A stretch of 64,000 nt of DNA from Mesonia aestuariivivens (GCF_019311235.1 NZ_JAHWDF010000001.1:248001-312000); one strand, 5' to 3'; shown: positions 36,409 through 46,005, counted from the stretch's first letter. A program made the numbers and translations. Notes: a model not told the origin generated them from the letters alone.

Positions 36409-39400
36409 ATGAAAAAGATATTACCTCGCTTAATTTTATTTTTTTCTTTTGCCGTTTTTTCACAAACAGTAACTATCCCTGCTGAGCAAAAAACAGCAAC
36501 AGAACTAGTTAATGTTTTATTTAACAATGCTTGCATAGAAATATCTAATGCAAGATTTTCTTCAGCTCAATCTGCAACTATTTTTAATGGAAACGGAAGT
36601 AATTTTCCTTTAAATGAAGGTGTTATCATTAGATCAGGAAACGCTCAGCTTTCTCAAGGCCAGTATACAGGTATTGGTTTGAGTAGTCAAATTAACAATA
36701 ACTCTGATGCTAATTTAGTTGCTATAAATACTCAAGCAGGACAGTCTTCTGAACTTACTGATGTGGCATTTTTAGAGTTTGATTTTGTTCCGTTGTCTAG
36801 TGATTTTAATTTCAATTTTTTATTTGCTTCTAATGAGTACGGTCAATGGCAATGTTTGTCTAGTGATGTTTTTGCTTTCTTGTTAACCAACTTAGAAACT
36901 AATGAGACTCAAAATTTAGCATTGATTCCAAATACTAATATTCACATATCGGTTAATAATATTAAAGATAACACCTATAATAGCTCATGTGATTCAGACT
37001 ACCCAAACTTATTTGATGTTTATAATGTTGATGATCCAAATAATTCAACAGTAAATATGAGGGGTTTTACAAAGGTTCTGACTGCCTCCTCAACCATAAA
37101 TCCAGGGACACCTTATAGAATTAGGTTAGTGATAGCAGACTCTAATGATGCAAATTTTGATTCTGCTATATTTTTAGAAGCTGGGAGTTTTGATTCAAAT
37201 ATAGATCTTGGAGAAAATGTGAGTATTTGTGATGGAGATTCTGAAATAATTAGTACAGAATTAGATCCAGATCAATACAATCATATTTGGATGTATAATG
37301 GAGAGATACTTGATGGAGAAACAGGGAGTTATATACAGGCTACGCAATCGGGTACATATGAGGTTTCTATTACAAAAACAGGAAACAATTGTATGATTAC
37401 TGAACAGGTTGAAGTTATGGCGTTAAGTTTTCAGGAGCCAGAAGATATAAAACTTTGTAATGCGGATGAGGGTAATAATTTTGATCTCACTGTTAATTCT
37501 GTCGAATCTTTAGATGTTAATAATGAGAATTATGTTTTACACTACTTTGCCTCTCAGGAAAATTTAGATAATTTAAATCCTATTCCTGATTCAGAAATAT
37601 CATCTTACGAAAGTGAAGGAAATCAAACAATATATATAAAACTTTATAATACTATTACTGGTAATTATTGTACTAGTGTGGGTGATTTTAATTTGATTAT
37701 TGGTGAATCTATAGATGTTAATATTCCTGAGTCTATAGATATTTGTATAGTTTCAGATAATAATCTTCAAGTATCGCTTAATGGTGAGAACTCGGCTATC
37801 GTTTCTCCTCAAGATCCTTTGGATTATACTTTTTCTTATTTTATTTCTGAAGAAGAAGCATTTGCAAACGAAAATCCTATAATGAATTATGAAAACTATT
37901 CACTAGCTCTAGATCAGTCTATACAAACATTTTGGGTGAGAGTCCAAGCCTTGGCGCCAGAATTTTGTTTTGAACTTGTTCCATTAACTTTTCAGTTAAA
38001 CGAGCCTCCTCCAGTTTCTGAATTGGAAGATGTAATTGAATGTGACTCTTTTGTTTTGCCAGAAATTGAACACGGTGATTATTATTCTTTGCCAGATGGC
38101 GGTGGTCAGCAATATACTGAAGGTTACGAAGTTACAGAATCACAAACCATTTATATTTTTAACGGTCCAGATGAAAATGGATGTACTAATCAAAGTAGTT
38201 TTAAAGTTTCTTTAATAGTAGATTATTCTATAGAATTAGTGCATTGTGAGTCATTTAAAATTCCTTTTCCTCCAGCTGGACAGTTTTACGATGATGCTGG
38301 CGGAGCAAACGGAGGCGGAGAGTTGCTTCCTTCTGGAACCATTATCGATGAGAGTCAGATTATTTATTTTTATGCAGAAATTGATGGCGAATTTTGTAGA
38401 GAGAAATCTTTTGATATTGAAATCTTACCTTTGCCTCCCGTAGATGAACTTCAAGATATTGTTACGTGTTCGGGGTATGTCTTGCCTGCTTTAGAAAATG
38501 GTAATTACTATACACAAGAAAATGGAGCAGGTATAATGCTTTCTGGTGGAGATCAAATAACACAATCTAAAACTTATTATATTTATAATGAAGATAATTT
38601 CTGCGAGAATCAATCACAATTTAATATAACCATCTTACCAGAATTTCAAGATTTGGTAGTTTGTGGAGGCTATCAGTTGCCGCAACTTTCAATAGGTGAT
38701 TTTTTTACAGAAGCTAGTGGTTTAGGTGAAGTTATGCTTCCTGGTACTTTTATAGAAGAAAGTCAAACCATTTATTATTATGCCGAAACTACCACCATGC
38801 CAAATTGTACTAATAGTACTTCGTTTAACCTTGAGGTTAAACCAATTCCGTTAGTAGATAGTTTAGTAGATGTATTGTTGTGTGAAAACGAAGATTATAC
38901 GTTGCCACAAATTGCTAATGGAGATTATTTTACACAAGCAGGAAGAAATGGAGAGCTTTTAGCAGAGGGGTCTATAATTACATCTTCTCAAACAATATTT
39001 ATTAATAATGAAGAAGATGGCTGTGAAAATGAAACTTCGTTTGCGGTAGAAATAAGAGATTTACCAGAAGTGCCAAGCTTTACAGATATTCATGCTTGCC
39101 ATTCTTACGAGTTGCCTCAACTTCAAAATGGAGAATATTATACCGAGTCTTTAGCGCAAGGAGAACAATTGTTTTCAGGTGATTTAATTGAGCAAACACA
39201 AATTATTTTTATTTACAATGAATACGAAGATTTACAAGGATGTTACAATGAAGATTTTTTTACAATTTATATTGACGGCTTAACTATAGAAGAGGTAGAA
39301 GATATTTACGTTTGTGATTCTTATGTGTTACCATCGTTAAATGAAGGAAATTACTACACCCAAAGTGGGGGGCAAGGTAATCGACTTAATCCTGGATATG

Positions 39401-40476
39401 CAGTTACTTCTGATCGTGAAATTTTTATTTACGGTAAGACTGGTGATAGATTTATATGTGAAACAGAAGTCAGCTTTAAAGTTTATGTTGTTAAACCAGA
39501 TTTGAGTGGACTTGAAGATATAGAAAGATGTGGAGATTATACATTGCCAAGTTTGAGCGATAATGAAATTGAAATCAATTATTATTGGGAGGCTGGAGCT
39601 CAAAATAAACTTAATCAAGATGACTTGTATTTTGATCAACCTGGAGTGAAAAATGTTTTTGTCTATGCTTATTCCGTAGATTACCCAGAATGTTTTGAAG
39701 AAAAAGAAATACAAATTACCATTTATGAACGTCCTCAGCTTTATGTCGAAGGAGGGACTTTGTGTAGAAATGTAGAATCCGGAGATGTTGAATCCCCAGT
39801 GCTTCTTACAACAAGTTTAGAGACTTCAGATTTTCAGGTGAACTGGTATTTAAATGGTAATTTAGTTGCTACAGGTCCAGAATATGAAGCTTTCGAAGCT
39901 GGTACTTATGAAGCATTAGTAGAGAAATTAACGCCGGAAGTTGGGGCAGACTGTAATTATTTACCAGCCGTTGTAGAAGTGAAAGAGTCTGCAATACCGA
40001 AAATTAAATTAACTGTAACAGAACCTTTTAAAGATGAAGCAAATATTAATATAGAAATTTTAAATGGTTTAGGAACTTATCTTTACAGTCTAGATGGAGT
40101 AAATTTTCAAAAAGAACCTACTTTTTACAATGTCGATTCTGGCGTGCATACCGTAGAGGTGAAAGGGGAATATGGTAATTGTGGGTCTACAGTACAAAAA
40201 GTAGATGTAATTAAGTTCATTAAATTTTTTACCCCTAATCAAGATGGATTTAATGATACTTGGAATATTAAAGATTTAAAATTTGACCCTAACGCTAGTA
40301 TTTCAATTTTTGATCGTTTCGGAAAATTACTTACGACTATTTCTCCTTCAGGGTTAGGTTGGAATGGGAGCTATAATGGTAAAAACATGCCTTCAAACGA
40401 TTATTGGTTTCTAGTAGATTATGATAATCGTGGAGAGAAAAGACAATTTAAATCTCATTTTACGTTGAAAAGATAA
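36409..40476 (+). CDS. Giant T9SS-exported protein with gliding-motility C-terminal domain
   Basis: Secreted cell-surface protein of 1355 residues. Signal peptide (to SQT, residue 20); choice-of-anchor L-like domain (about 22-275); Ig-like segment (about 275-540); eight repeats of about 70-75 residues (about 540-1105), each with C..Y.LP.L..G.YYT and a later IYIFN strand; further beta domains; and the C-terminal type B sorting domain (FFTPNQDGFNDTWNIKDLKF to the end, FTLKR), which directs export by the type IX system and surface attachment. Adhesion is the likely role. Monocistronic; a terminator follows. Confidence 0.9.
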   Translation: MKKILPRLILFFSFAVFSQTVTIPAEQKTATELVNVLFNNACIEISNARFSSAQSATIFNGNGSNFPLNEGVIIRSGNAQLSQGQYTGIGLSSQINNNSDANLVAINTQAGQSSELTDVAFLEFDFVPLSSDFNFNFLFASNEYGQWQCLSSDVFAFLLTNLETNETQNLALIPNTNIHISVNNIKDNTYNSSCDSDYPNLFDVYNVDDPNNSTVNMRGFTKVLTASSTINPGTPYRIRLVIADSNDANFDSAIFLEAGSFDSNIDLGENVSICDGDSEIISTELDPDQYNHIWMYNGEILDGETGSYIQATQSGTYEVSITKTGNNCMITEQVEVMALSFQEPEDIKLCNADEGNNFDLTVNSVESLDVNNENYVLHYFASQENLDNLNPIPDSEISSYESEGNQTIYIKLYNTITGNYCTSVGDFNLIIGESIDVNIPESIDICIVSDNNLQVSLNGENSAIVSPQDPLDYTFSYFISEEEAFANENPIMNYENYSLALDQSIQTFWVRVQALAPEFCFELVPLTFQLNEPPPVSELEDVIECDSFVLPEIEHGDYYSLPDGGGQQYTEGYEVTESQTIYIFNGPDENGCTNQSSFKVSLIVDYSIELVHCESFKIPFPPAGQFYDDAGGANGGGELLPSGTIIDESQIIYFYAEIDGEFCREKSFDIEILPLPPVDELQDIVTCSGYVLPALENGNYYTQENGAGIMLSGGDQITQSKTYYIYNEDNFCENQSQFNITILPEFQDLVVCGGYQLPQLSIGDFFTEASGLGEVMLPGTFIEESQTIYYYAETTTMPNCTNSTSFNLEVKPIPLVDSLVDVLLCENEDYTLPQIANGDYFTQAGRNGELLAEGSIITSSQTIFINNEEDGCENETSFAVEIRDLPEVPSFTDIHACHSYELPQLQNGEYYTESLAQGEQLFSGDLIEQTQIIFIYNEYEDLQGCYNEDFFTIYIDGLTIEEVEDIYVCDSYVLPSLNEGNYYTQSGGQGNRLNPGYAVTSDREIFIYGKTGDRFICETEVSFKVYVVKPDLSGLEDIERCGDYTLPSLSDNEIEINYYWEAGAQNKLNQDDLYFDQPGVKNVFVYAYSVDYPECFEEKEIQITIYERPQLYVEGGTLCRNVESGDVESPVLLTTSLETSDFQVNWYLNGNLVATGPEYEAFEAGTYEALVEKLTPEVGADCNYLPAVVEVKESAIPKIKLTVTEPFKDEANINIEILNGLGTYLYSLDGVNFQKEPTFYNVDSGVHTVEVKGEYGNCGSTVQKVDVIKFIKFFTPNQDGFNDTWNIKDLKFDPNASISIFDRFGKLLTTISPSGLGWNGSYNGKNMPSNDYWFLVDYDNRGEKRQFKSHFTLKR

Positions 40477-40481
40477 ATCAT

Positions 40482-40511
40482 AGAAAACCACTTTATTTAA
40501 AGTGGCTTTCT
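40482..40511 (+). terminator. Terminator after the T9SS cargo gene
   Basis: Stem CCACTTT / AAAGTGG (40488-40494 with 40499-40505) extended by AGAAA / TTTCT; the T run is weak. Confidence 0.6.
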
Positions 40512-40522
40512 AAAAAAAGCTA

Positions 40523-40574
40523 TAAAACAAAAAACCCCGATCAAAGATCGGGGTTTCTGCGGTGGTGCCTCCAG
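40523..40574. repeat. attL, 52-bp direct repeat
   Basis: Left copy of the attachment repeat. It contains the last 12 bases of tRNA-Phe (40563-40574) plus the tRNA terminator hairpin (stem AAACCCCGATC / GATCGGGGTTT). The only difference from attR is G at 40551 versus A at 58514. Confidence 0.92.
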
Positions 40575-40625
40575 TACTGTTTAAGTCTTAACTAAAACAT
40601 ATTAAATTTACTTATATCTTATTAT

Positions 40626-40651
40626 AACCCTTTACTTATAGGGGTTTTTTT
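40626..40651 (+). terminator. Terminator-like hairpin at the left end of the island
   Basis: Short stem AACCC / GGGTT (40626-40630 with 40642-40646) followed by TTTTT. It may shield the integrase promoter from chromosomal transcription. Confidence 0.45.
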
Positions 40652-40703
40652 GATTTCTGTAATTAGAAATAATTAACTAAGTAATGTATAAATAAACACT
40701 TAT

Positions 40704-40736
40704 TTGTACCCTAAATTGTACCCTTTTTTGTATCTT
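40704..40736 (+). repeat. Three 12-bp-periodic arm-type repeats, left end
   Basis: TTGTACCCT at 40704, TTGTACCCT at 40716 and TTGTATCTT at 40728, exactly 12 bases apart, just upstream of the integrase start. The same motif occurs twice, also 12 apart, at the right end (58402 and 58414). This is the expected arrangement of integrase arm-binding sites; overlap with the integrase promoter region suggests autoregulation. Confidence 0.75.
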
Positions 40737-40755
40737 TATAGTAAAGGTAATCATT

Positions 40756-42066
40756 ATGATAGCAGTAGAAAGAGCAAAGGGTACGGTTAGATTTGCATTC
40801 AAAAGTAAGCGAAAAGCAGAAGAAAACAAAAAGGAAAATTTTACTATTTACCTATTTTTTACTTATGGCAATAAACGACTAAAATACTCTTCAGGAATTA
40901 AAGTAACTTTCAATGATTGGGATTTTAATAAGCAAAGAGTAAAAAATAAGAATACTGTTAAGTTTAAAGATCATTATAATAGTAAACTTAATAAGCTTGA
41001 AAACGCTATTACGGAAGTTTATGAAGAGCTTCAAGAAGAAAGTGATAGCATTTCTCCGCAGTTTCTTAAAAACCGCTTAGAACTTAAATTAAGGGGTGAA
41101 GAAGCTCCTGGTAAAACTCAAGAAAAACTAACATTTTCAGAATTAATTCAAAAATTTATTGATTACAAAGACGGCAATATTGCAGAGGTTACTTTGCGCT
41201 CCTATAAACAAGCTAAGTCTCATATTTTAAGCTTCGAAAAACAATTAAGTAGAAAATTAGAACTAGATGAAATTGACTCTTCATTTCATAAAAAGTTTAC
41301 CGAATACCTTCAGAAAGAAAAACAGTTTAGTAAAAACACCATAGGTAAGCATTTCAAAACGATTAAGACCTTTATGAACTATGCAGTAAGTGAAGGTTAC
41401 ACCAATAATCAAAAATTCAAATCTTCAGATTTCAAGGTAACTAAAGAAATTACCACAGAGGTTTATTTAACTGATGAAGAGATTCAGGCATTTTATAATA
41501 AAGATTTATCTAAATATCCTAAACTTTCACACGCTAGAGATATTTTTCTTATTGGTTGCTACACGGGTCAACGAGTAAGTGATTACAATAGCTTTAAAGA
41601 AGAAGATATTCAAACGATTAATGGTCAAGAATATTTTGTGATTGTTCAAAAGAAAAACAAAAAGAGAGGGCGTAAAGTGTACTGTCCTATGACAAAAGAA
41701 ATCAAGCATATTATGAATAGCCGTCATAAAGGCAAACCACCAAAAAGAATACCCGATAAAGATTTAAACGACTACATCAAGCAGATAGGGCAGATGCTAG
41801 AACTAGATTCTTTAGAAGTGAAAATTAAATGTGAATACACTAAAGCTGGAAAACAAGAGGTAGACTACATTAAAAAATACAACTTAGTTAAGTCACATAC
41901 GGCAAGACGAAGCTTTGCGACAAACAAATATAAAGTAGGTATGCCAGTATATGATATAATGCATTTTACAGGACATACCACCGAAAAGGAATTTTATAAG
42001 TATATTAGAATTAAAGATGAAGAACGAGCTACGCATATCTTAAAAAGCGGTTTTTTTAATGTTTAA
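40756..42066 (+). CDS. int: Tyrosine recombinase (island integrase)
   Basis: Site-specific recombinase, 436 residues: N-terminal arm-binding domain (to about 105), SAM-like core-binding domain (about 120-215), catalytic domain with Arg273 (YTGQRVSDY), His381-x-x-Arg384 (HTARRSF), His407 (FTGHTT) and the likely nucleophile Tyr416. It catalyses insertion of the island at the tRNA-Phe 3' end and, with an excisionase, excision. Located 180 bases inside attL and transcribed inward, as in many Bacteroidota elements. Confidence 0.95.
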   Translation: MIAVERAKGTVRFAFKSKRKAEENKKENFTIYLFFTYGNKRLKYSSGIKVTFNDWDFNKQRVKNKNTVKFKDHYNSKLNKLENAITEVYEELQEESDSISPQFLKNRLELKLRGEEAPGKTQEKLTFSELIQKFIDYKDGNIAEVTLRSYKQAKSHILSFEKQLSRKLELDEIDSSFHKKFTEYLQKEKQFSKNTIGKHFKTIKTFMNYAVSEGYTNNQKFKSSDFKVTKEITTEVYLTDEEIQAFYNKDLSKYPKLSHARDIFLIGCYTGQRVSDYNSFKEEDIQTINGQEYFVIVQKKNKKRGRKVYCPMTKEIKHIMNSRHKGKPPKRIPDKDLNDYIKQIGQMLELDSLEVKIKCEYTKAGKQEVDYIKKYNLVKSHTARRSFATNKYKVGMPVYDIMHFTGHTTEKEFYKYIRIKDEERATHILKSGFFNV

Positions 42067-42075
42067 AATAACTCT

Positions 42076-42954
42076 ATGACAGATCAGAAATTAATTAATG
42101 GCTTAAAAATAGGTGTTCTAAATGCAATTATAAGATATCAAAATTCTGAATACGCAACTAAATTAATCAACGTAACAGAAAGGAGTAATAGCGCAGTAAT
42201 AAAAATACCTTCCAATAATTTAAAAAAAAGAGTAGATTCTGTAAATCGAGAATATAAAAAAAAACAACTTTTTAAACAAAGTAAATCTGCTGTTACTAAA
42301 TGCTTGATTAAAATGTACGATTACGAAAAATTTGAGCTAGAATATTTTGACTTACGTTTTGATCTATATGCTAAAGAATTAGTTGCTAAAAAAGAAAGGT
42401 TTATTAAAAAATATCCTGGCTTTGAAGAGAAAGATTTTTTTAAATCAGAAATTAATTATTTCGAAAATCCAGAATCTAATAGGTATTTTTTTAATAGCAA
42501 AAACCATAAAATTTTCTATCATAATTATTTAGAGAGTGATACACATATTCTTGATTTGCATCAAAATAAAAAAATAGACTTTCTTAAAGAAAAACTTCAA
42601 AATAAGTCTGAAAGTGATAATGTAAAAACTTCTCAATCCCAATCACAAAAACAAGATTTAGAAAACAATGGGTATCCTCCAATTTTTAAATCCTATGAAT
42701 GCTATCAAAAATTTATTTCACTTGCTGAGTTTATGGAGATAAAATTAGATAATATCAACGCACGGAATAACCAAGCAAAACTCAATGGTATATGGCAAAG
42801 TAATAATGGTCAAAAGCTATTTTTGAAACATACTGAAAAGCCAGAATATTTAGCTTTTTTAAATAAAAATTATAACTCAGAGTTTGAGACACGTTCTATG
42901 TCCTCTGGTAAAAAATACACGAATAGAGTTGATGAGTATTTATCTTCTATTTAG
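42076..42954 (+). CDS. Unknown island protein next to integrase
   Basis: I do not recognise this 292-residue protein. It has no signal peptide or membrane segment; it is rich in Lys, Asn and aromatic residues, with a basic N-terminal half (LKKRVDSVNREYKKKQLFKQ), a Ser/Gln-rich linker (about 187-198, SQSQSQKQ) and a separate C-terminal domain with NGIWQSNNGQKLFLKH. It starts 9 bases after the integrase stop, so it is co-transcribed with it. A DNA-binding or integration accessory role is only a guess from position and charge. Confidence 0.6.
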   Translation: MTDQKLINGLKIGVLNAIIRYQNSEYATKLINVTERSNSAVIKIPSNNLKKRVDSVNREYKKKQLFKQSKSAVTKCLIKMYDYEKFELEYFDLRFDLYAKELVAKKERFIKKYPGFEEKDFFKSEINYFENPESNRYFFNSKNHKIFYHNYLESDTHILDLHQNKKIDFLKEKLQNKSESDNVKTSQSQSQKQDLENNGYPPIFKSYECYQKFISLAEFMEIKLDNINARNNQAKLNGIWQSNNGQKLFLKHTEKPEYLAFLNKNYNSEFETRSMSSGKKYTNRVDEYLSSI

Positions 42955-42967
42955 TTATTTTTAGAGC

Positions 42968-43025
42968 GCATACAAACCGCATATTTCTCCACACATCTCG
43001 CATACCTTCCATATTTTCTGCATAT
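42968..43025 (+). repeat. Phased GCATA repeats (iteron-like)
   Basis: GCATAC or GCATAT at 42968, 42979, 43000 and 43020: spacings 11, 21 and 20, i.e. near multiples of one DNA helical turn. An imperfect fifth copy (CCATAT) lies at 43009. They sit directly upstream of two helix-turn-helix genes and the primase-helicase gene. Candidate cooperative binding sites for an excisionase or replication protein. Confidence 0.5.
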
Positions 43026-43069
43026 AACTAATTTATTTTCTTGCGATAGAATTTAAAAATCATACAACT

Positions 43070-43369
43070 ATGTCGCAGAAAATTATGACAGAAATCCACG
43101 GGATCTCTCCCGAAGAATTAAAAGAAAGCATCTTAACAGATGTAAAAAAAGAACTAGTAAACCTAGTCGAAAAACTCAACCTTTTTAACAAGCCTCAGGA
43201 GGAATTTTTGACAAGGAAAGAAGCAGCTAAATTGCTTAAAATTTCCTTAGTTACAATTACCGATTGGAATAAAAAAGGAATTCTTAATCCTTACCGTTTA
43301 GGGAATTTAATTCGCTATAAAAAGAGCGAGTTAGAAGAAGCTATGGTTCAAATAAATCAAGAGCAATAG
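43070..43369 (+). CDS. Helix-turn-helix excisionase-like protein
   Basis: 99 residues: N-terminal helical segment (about 10-40) and a MerR/excisionase-type domain (LTRKEAAKLLKISLVTITDW, then LGNLIRYKKSELEEAM). Such proteins act as excisionases or activators in Bacteroidota integrative elements. It resembles the 93-residue protein at 57035 in both domains. Followed after one base by a second helix-turn-helix gene. Confidence 0.8.
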   Translation: MSQKIMTEIHGISPEELKESILTDVKKELVNLVEKLNLFNKPQEEFLTRKEAAKLLKISLVTITDWNKKGILNPYRLGNLIRYKKSELEEAMVQINQEQ

Positions 43370-43370
43370 T

Positions 43371-43682
43371 ATGGGAAAGTTAGAAGAATTTTCCAATAAC
43401 GAATGGAAGCAAATTAAAGCAGACTTAGAAAATGTATTGCAAAAACTGAAAAATGCAATTCAAAACGATCCTTCACTTATCATTATTGATAATGCAGAGT
43501 TAATGAAAATCTTTAAAATAAGTTCAAGAACCGCACAACGATGGCGAGATCTTAATCTTATCGGTTATTCTAAAATTAGTGGTAATATTTTCTATACAAT
43601 GCAAGACGTAATGAATCTTTACCAAGAATACTATGAACAGCCACGAAGTAAAGTAAATCAATTAATAAATAAAAGAAAATGA
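43371..43682 (+). CDS. Second helix-turn-helix protein
   Basis: 103 residues. A helical N-terminal part is followed by a helix-turn-helix-17-type domain: IDNAELMKIFKISSRTAQRW, then ISGNIFYTMQDVMNLY. It starts one base after the preceding gene and overlaps the next by 4 bases, so all three are translated together. Probable DNA-binding accessory protein for excision or replication; its exact function is not readable. Confidence 0.78.
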   Translation: MGKLEEFSNNEWKQIKADLENVLQKLKNAIQNDPSLIIIDNAELMKIFKISSRTAQRWRDLNLIGYSKISGNIFYTMQDVMNLYQEYYEQPRSKVNQLINKRK

Positions 43683-45889
43683 GCAAAGCAGCAGTAAGTA
43701 TAATTAATGGCTTTTATACAGTATCAGAAAACGTAAGTATTCAATCGGTATTAGAAAGTATAAAAAGTGATGAATTTAAATCAAAAGTTGAAAGTTTAAG
43801 AGCTACTCTAAAACTAGAAGGGAAGCCAGCGTATAAAAAAGCTAAGAAATCTTTGCTAGCTTTTACACCTTCTGGAACTTTCAATCCTACAAGGTCAGAG
43901 ATTAATTTAGAAGCTTACAATCAATATATAATTATTGATTTTGATAATATAAAAGATAAAGAACAGCTTCAACATTCTGTTGAGAGAGCAAATGATTCTG
44001 TATATACCTATGCGAGTTTTATAACCCCAAGTGATGAAGGGTTTAAAATATTAGTTAAAACAGATACTTCCGCAGAAAATCATAAAGTAGCGTTTGAACA
44101 AGTAAGTAAGTATTATGGAGAATTGCTAAACTTGAAAGTTGATCCGTCTGGTAAAGATGTTTGTCGATTGTGTTTCTTTTCTTACGATCCTAATTTATAT
44201 CAAAATATCAATTCAGAAATATTTAAAATCAACTTAAAAATGAAGACAAAATCAGAGGTAAATTACGTTTATACCGAAACGAAAACTGAGAATAAAACTA
44301 AGGTAGAAGCTTATCTACAACTTATTGAAGAGTTTCAAACAGATATCACAGAGGTATATCAAGATTGGGTTAATATAGGCTTTGCATTAGCTGATGAATT
44401 TGGAGAAGAGGGGAGAGATTATTATCAAACTCTTAGTCAATTTCACGACAACTATTCTGAAGCTGAATGCAATAAACAGTTTTCAGAATGCTTACGAAGT
44501 AAAAGAGGAGAAATAACCATTGCTTCATTTTACTACATCGCACATCAATATAACATTAGGCTAGAAAATGAAATAGAAGCTCCTAATAAATTACCAAATT
44601 TCCCAAGTTCCTTAGTTCCTAAGCTCCCTAAATTTTTACAAAGAGTATTAGAAAATGCACGTAGTGAAATTGAAAATGATATTTTTTTACTAAGTAGTTT
44701 AACTTCTATTAGTGCTTGTTTAGAAAATGTTGTAGGTATATATGATGGTCATAAAATCTATAGTAATTTATACCTATTCATTACTGGTAAAGCATCATCA
44801 GGTAAGGGTAAAATAAAATATGCAAAAGAAATTGTTAATCCTGTTCATCAGCTTTTAAGAACTGAATCTAAAAAAGCAAAAGAAAGTTATCAGAAAGATT
44901 TAAAAGAGTTTGATAAAGAGAAAATACTAGAGAAACCAAAGGCTCCTATTGAGAAGATGTTATTCCTACCTGCAAATAACAGCTCTTCAGGGATGTTTCA
45001 ATTATTGGAAAACAATGAGGGGAAAGGTTTAATTTTTGAAACTGAAGCTGATACGTTAACAGGTACTTTTAAACAGGATTATGGCGATTATAGTGATGGC
45101 TTTCGTAAAGCTTTTCAGCACGAAACTATAAGTTACTACAGAAAAACAGATAGTGAATATGTAGAAATTAAGAAACCTAAACTTTCAACGGTATTAACGG
45201 GAACACCAAAACAGGTGTTTAGTTTATTCCCTAACGCAGAAAATGGATTGTTTAGTCGTTTTATGTTTTACAAAATGGAAGCTAAAACACAATGGATAGA
45301 TGTATTTTCAAGTTCAGCAAATAAGAATTCCGAGGATGATTTTAAGGAGTTAGGCGAAGAATTTTTAACCTATTACAAAGATTTGAAATTGAAAGAAGAA
45401 ATTTTATTTAGCTTAACCGTGGAGCAAAGAAGAAATTTCAATCAGTTTTTTAAAGAATTACAAAAAGAGAATTTAATAAATAAAGAAGAGGACTATGTAG
45501 CGACTATTAGGAGATTAGGTTTAATAGCGTTTCGTCTAATGATGATTTTAACTTGTATTAGAAGAGCAGAAAATAAAACAATTACTAGTGAAATGAAATG
45601 TGAAAATGATGATTTTAATTCTGCATTAGAGATGGTAAAAGTATTAATAATCCACGCTAATGCTATTCACGATAAACTTCCACAAACATTGCAAATGAGT
45701 AAGGCGAGAAGAAAGAAGAATTTCTTGAAGCTTTTACCGAAAAATTTTGATAGAAATATTTATATCAAGGTTGCTAATTCTTTAGATATAAAATATAAAA
45801 CAGCAGAAGCATATATTACAGAGTTTATTAAAGAGGGTTACTTATCCAGACCAGAACACGGTAAATATCTAAACCTATCTAAACTTTAA
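43679..45889 (+). CDS. VirE-N / PriCT-2 / DUF3987 primase-helicase-like protein
   Basis: 736 residues in three parts: BT4734/VirE N-terminal region (about 30-185, with YIIIDFDNI and the core TYASFITPSDEGFKIL, primase-like), a PriCT-2-like helical region (about 205-285), and a DUF3987 ATPase-like domain (about 310-640) with the phosphate loop GKASSGKGK at 370-378. The residue after the loop Lys is Gly instead of Ser/Thr. The C-terminus is a winged-helix-like segment (YKTAEAYITEFIKEGYLSRP). In Bacteroidota integrative elements this protein is linked to replication of the excised form. A terminator follows. Confidence 0.82.
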   Translation: MSKAAVSIINGFYTVSENVSIQSVLESIKSDEFKSKVESLRATLKLEGKPAYKKAKKSLLAFTPSGTFNPTRSEINLEAYNQYIIIDFDNIKDKEQLQHSVERANDSVYTYASFITPSDEGFKILVKTDTSAENHKVAFEQVSKYYGELLNLKVDPSGKDVCRLCFFSYDPNLYQNINSEIFKINLKMKTKSEVNYVYTETKTENKTKVEAYLQLIEEFQTDITEVYQDWVNIGFALADEFGEEGRDYYQTLSQFHDNYSEAECNKQFSECLRSKRGEITIASFYYIAHQYNIRLENEIEAPNKLPNFPSSLVPKLPKFLQRVLENARSEIENDIFLLSSLTSISACLENVVGIYDGHKIYSNLYLFITGKASSGKGKIKYAKEIVNPVHQLLRTESKKAKESYQKDLKEFDKEKILEKPKAPIEKMLFLPANNSSSGMFQLLENNEGKGLIFETEADTLTGTFKQDYGDYSDGFRKAFQHETISYYRKTDSEYVEIKKPKLSTVLTGTPKQVFSLFPNAENGLFSRFMFYKMEAKTQWIDVFSSSANKNSEDDFKELGEEFLTYYKDLKLKEEILFSLTVEQRRNFNQFFKELQKENLINKEEDYVATIRRLGLIAFRLMMILTCIRRAENKTITSEMKCENDDFNSALEMVKVLIIHANAIHDKLPQTLQMSKARRKKNFLKLLPKNFDRNIYIKVANSLDIKYKTAEAYITEFIKEGYLSRPEHGKYLNLSKL

Positions 45890-45916
45890 ACATAGGAATT
45901 GAGGAATTTAGGAAAT

Positions 45917-45946
45917 AAAGGCTTGCAATTTGTGTAGGTCTTTTTT
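45917..45946 (+). terminator. Terminator after the primase gene, copy 1 of a duplicated element
   Basis: RNA hairpin with arms AAGGCTTGCA / TGTAGGTCTT (with G-U and mismatched pairs) and a T run. It is nearly identical (28 of 30 bases) to the terminator at 47858-47887, on the far side of the ImmA/IrrE module. Confidence 0.75.
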
Positions 45947-46005
45947 ATTTATACAATTTATTTTAAAAATTATATAGTAAAAAATACAATATAATTTTAT
46001 TTTTA

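Noticed and set aside
39337-39714. 125-codon minus-strand open frame within the T9SS cargo gene
   Set aside because: Composition is that of an antisense shadow of repetitive coding sequence; no ribosome binding site or family match.
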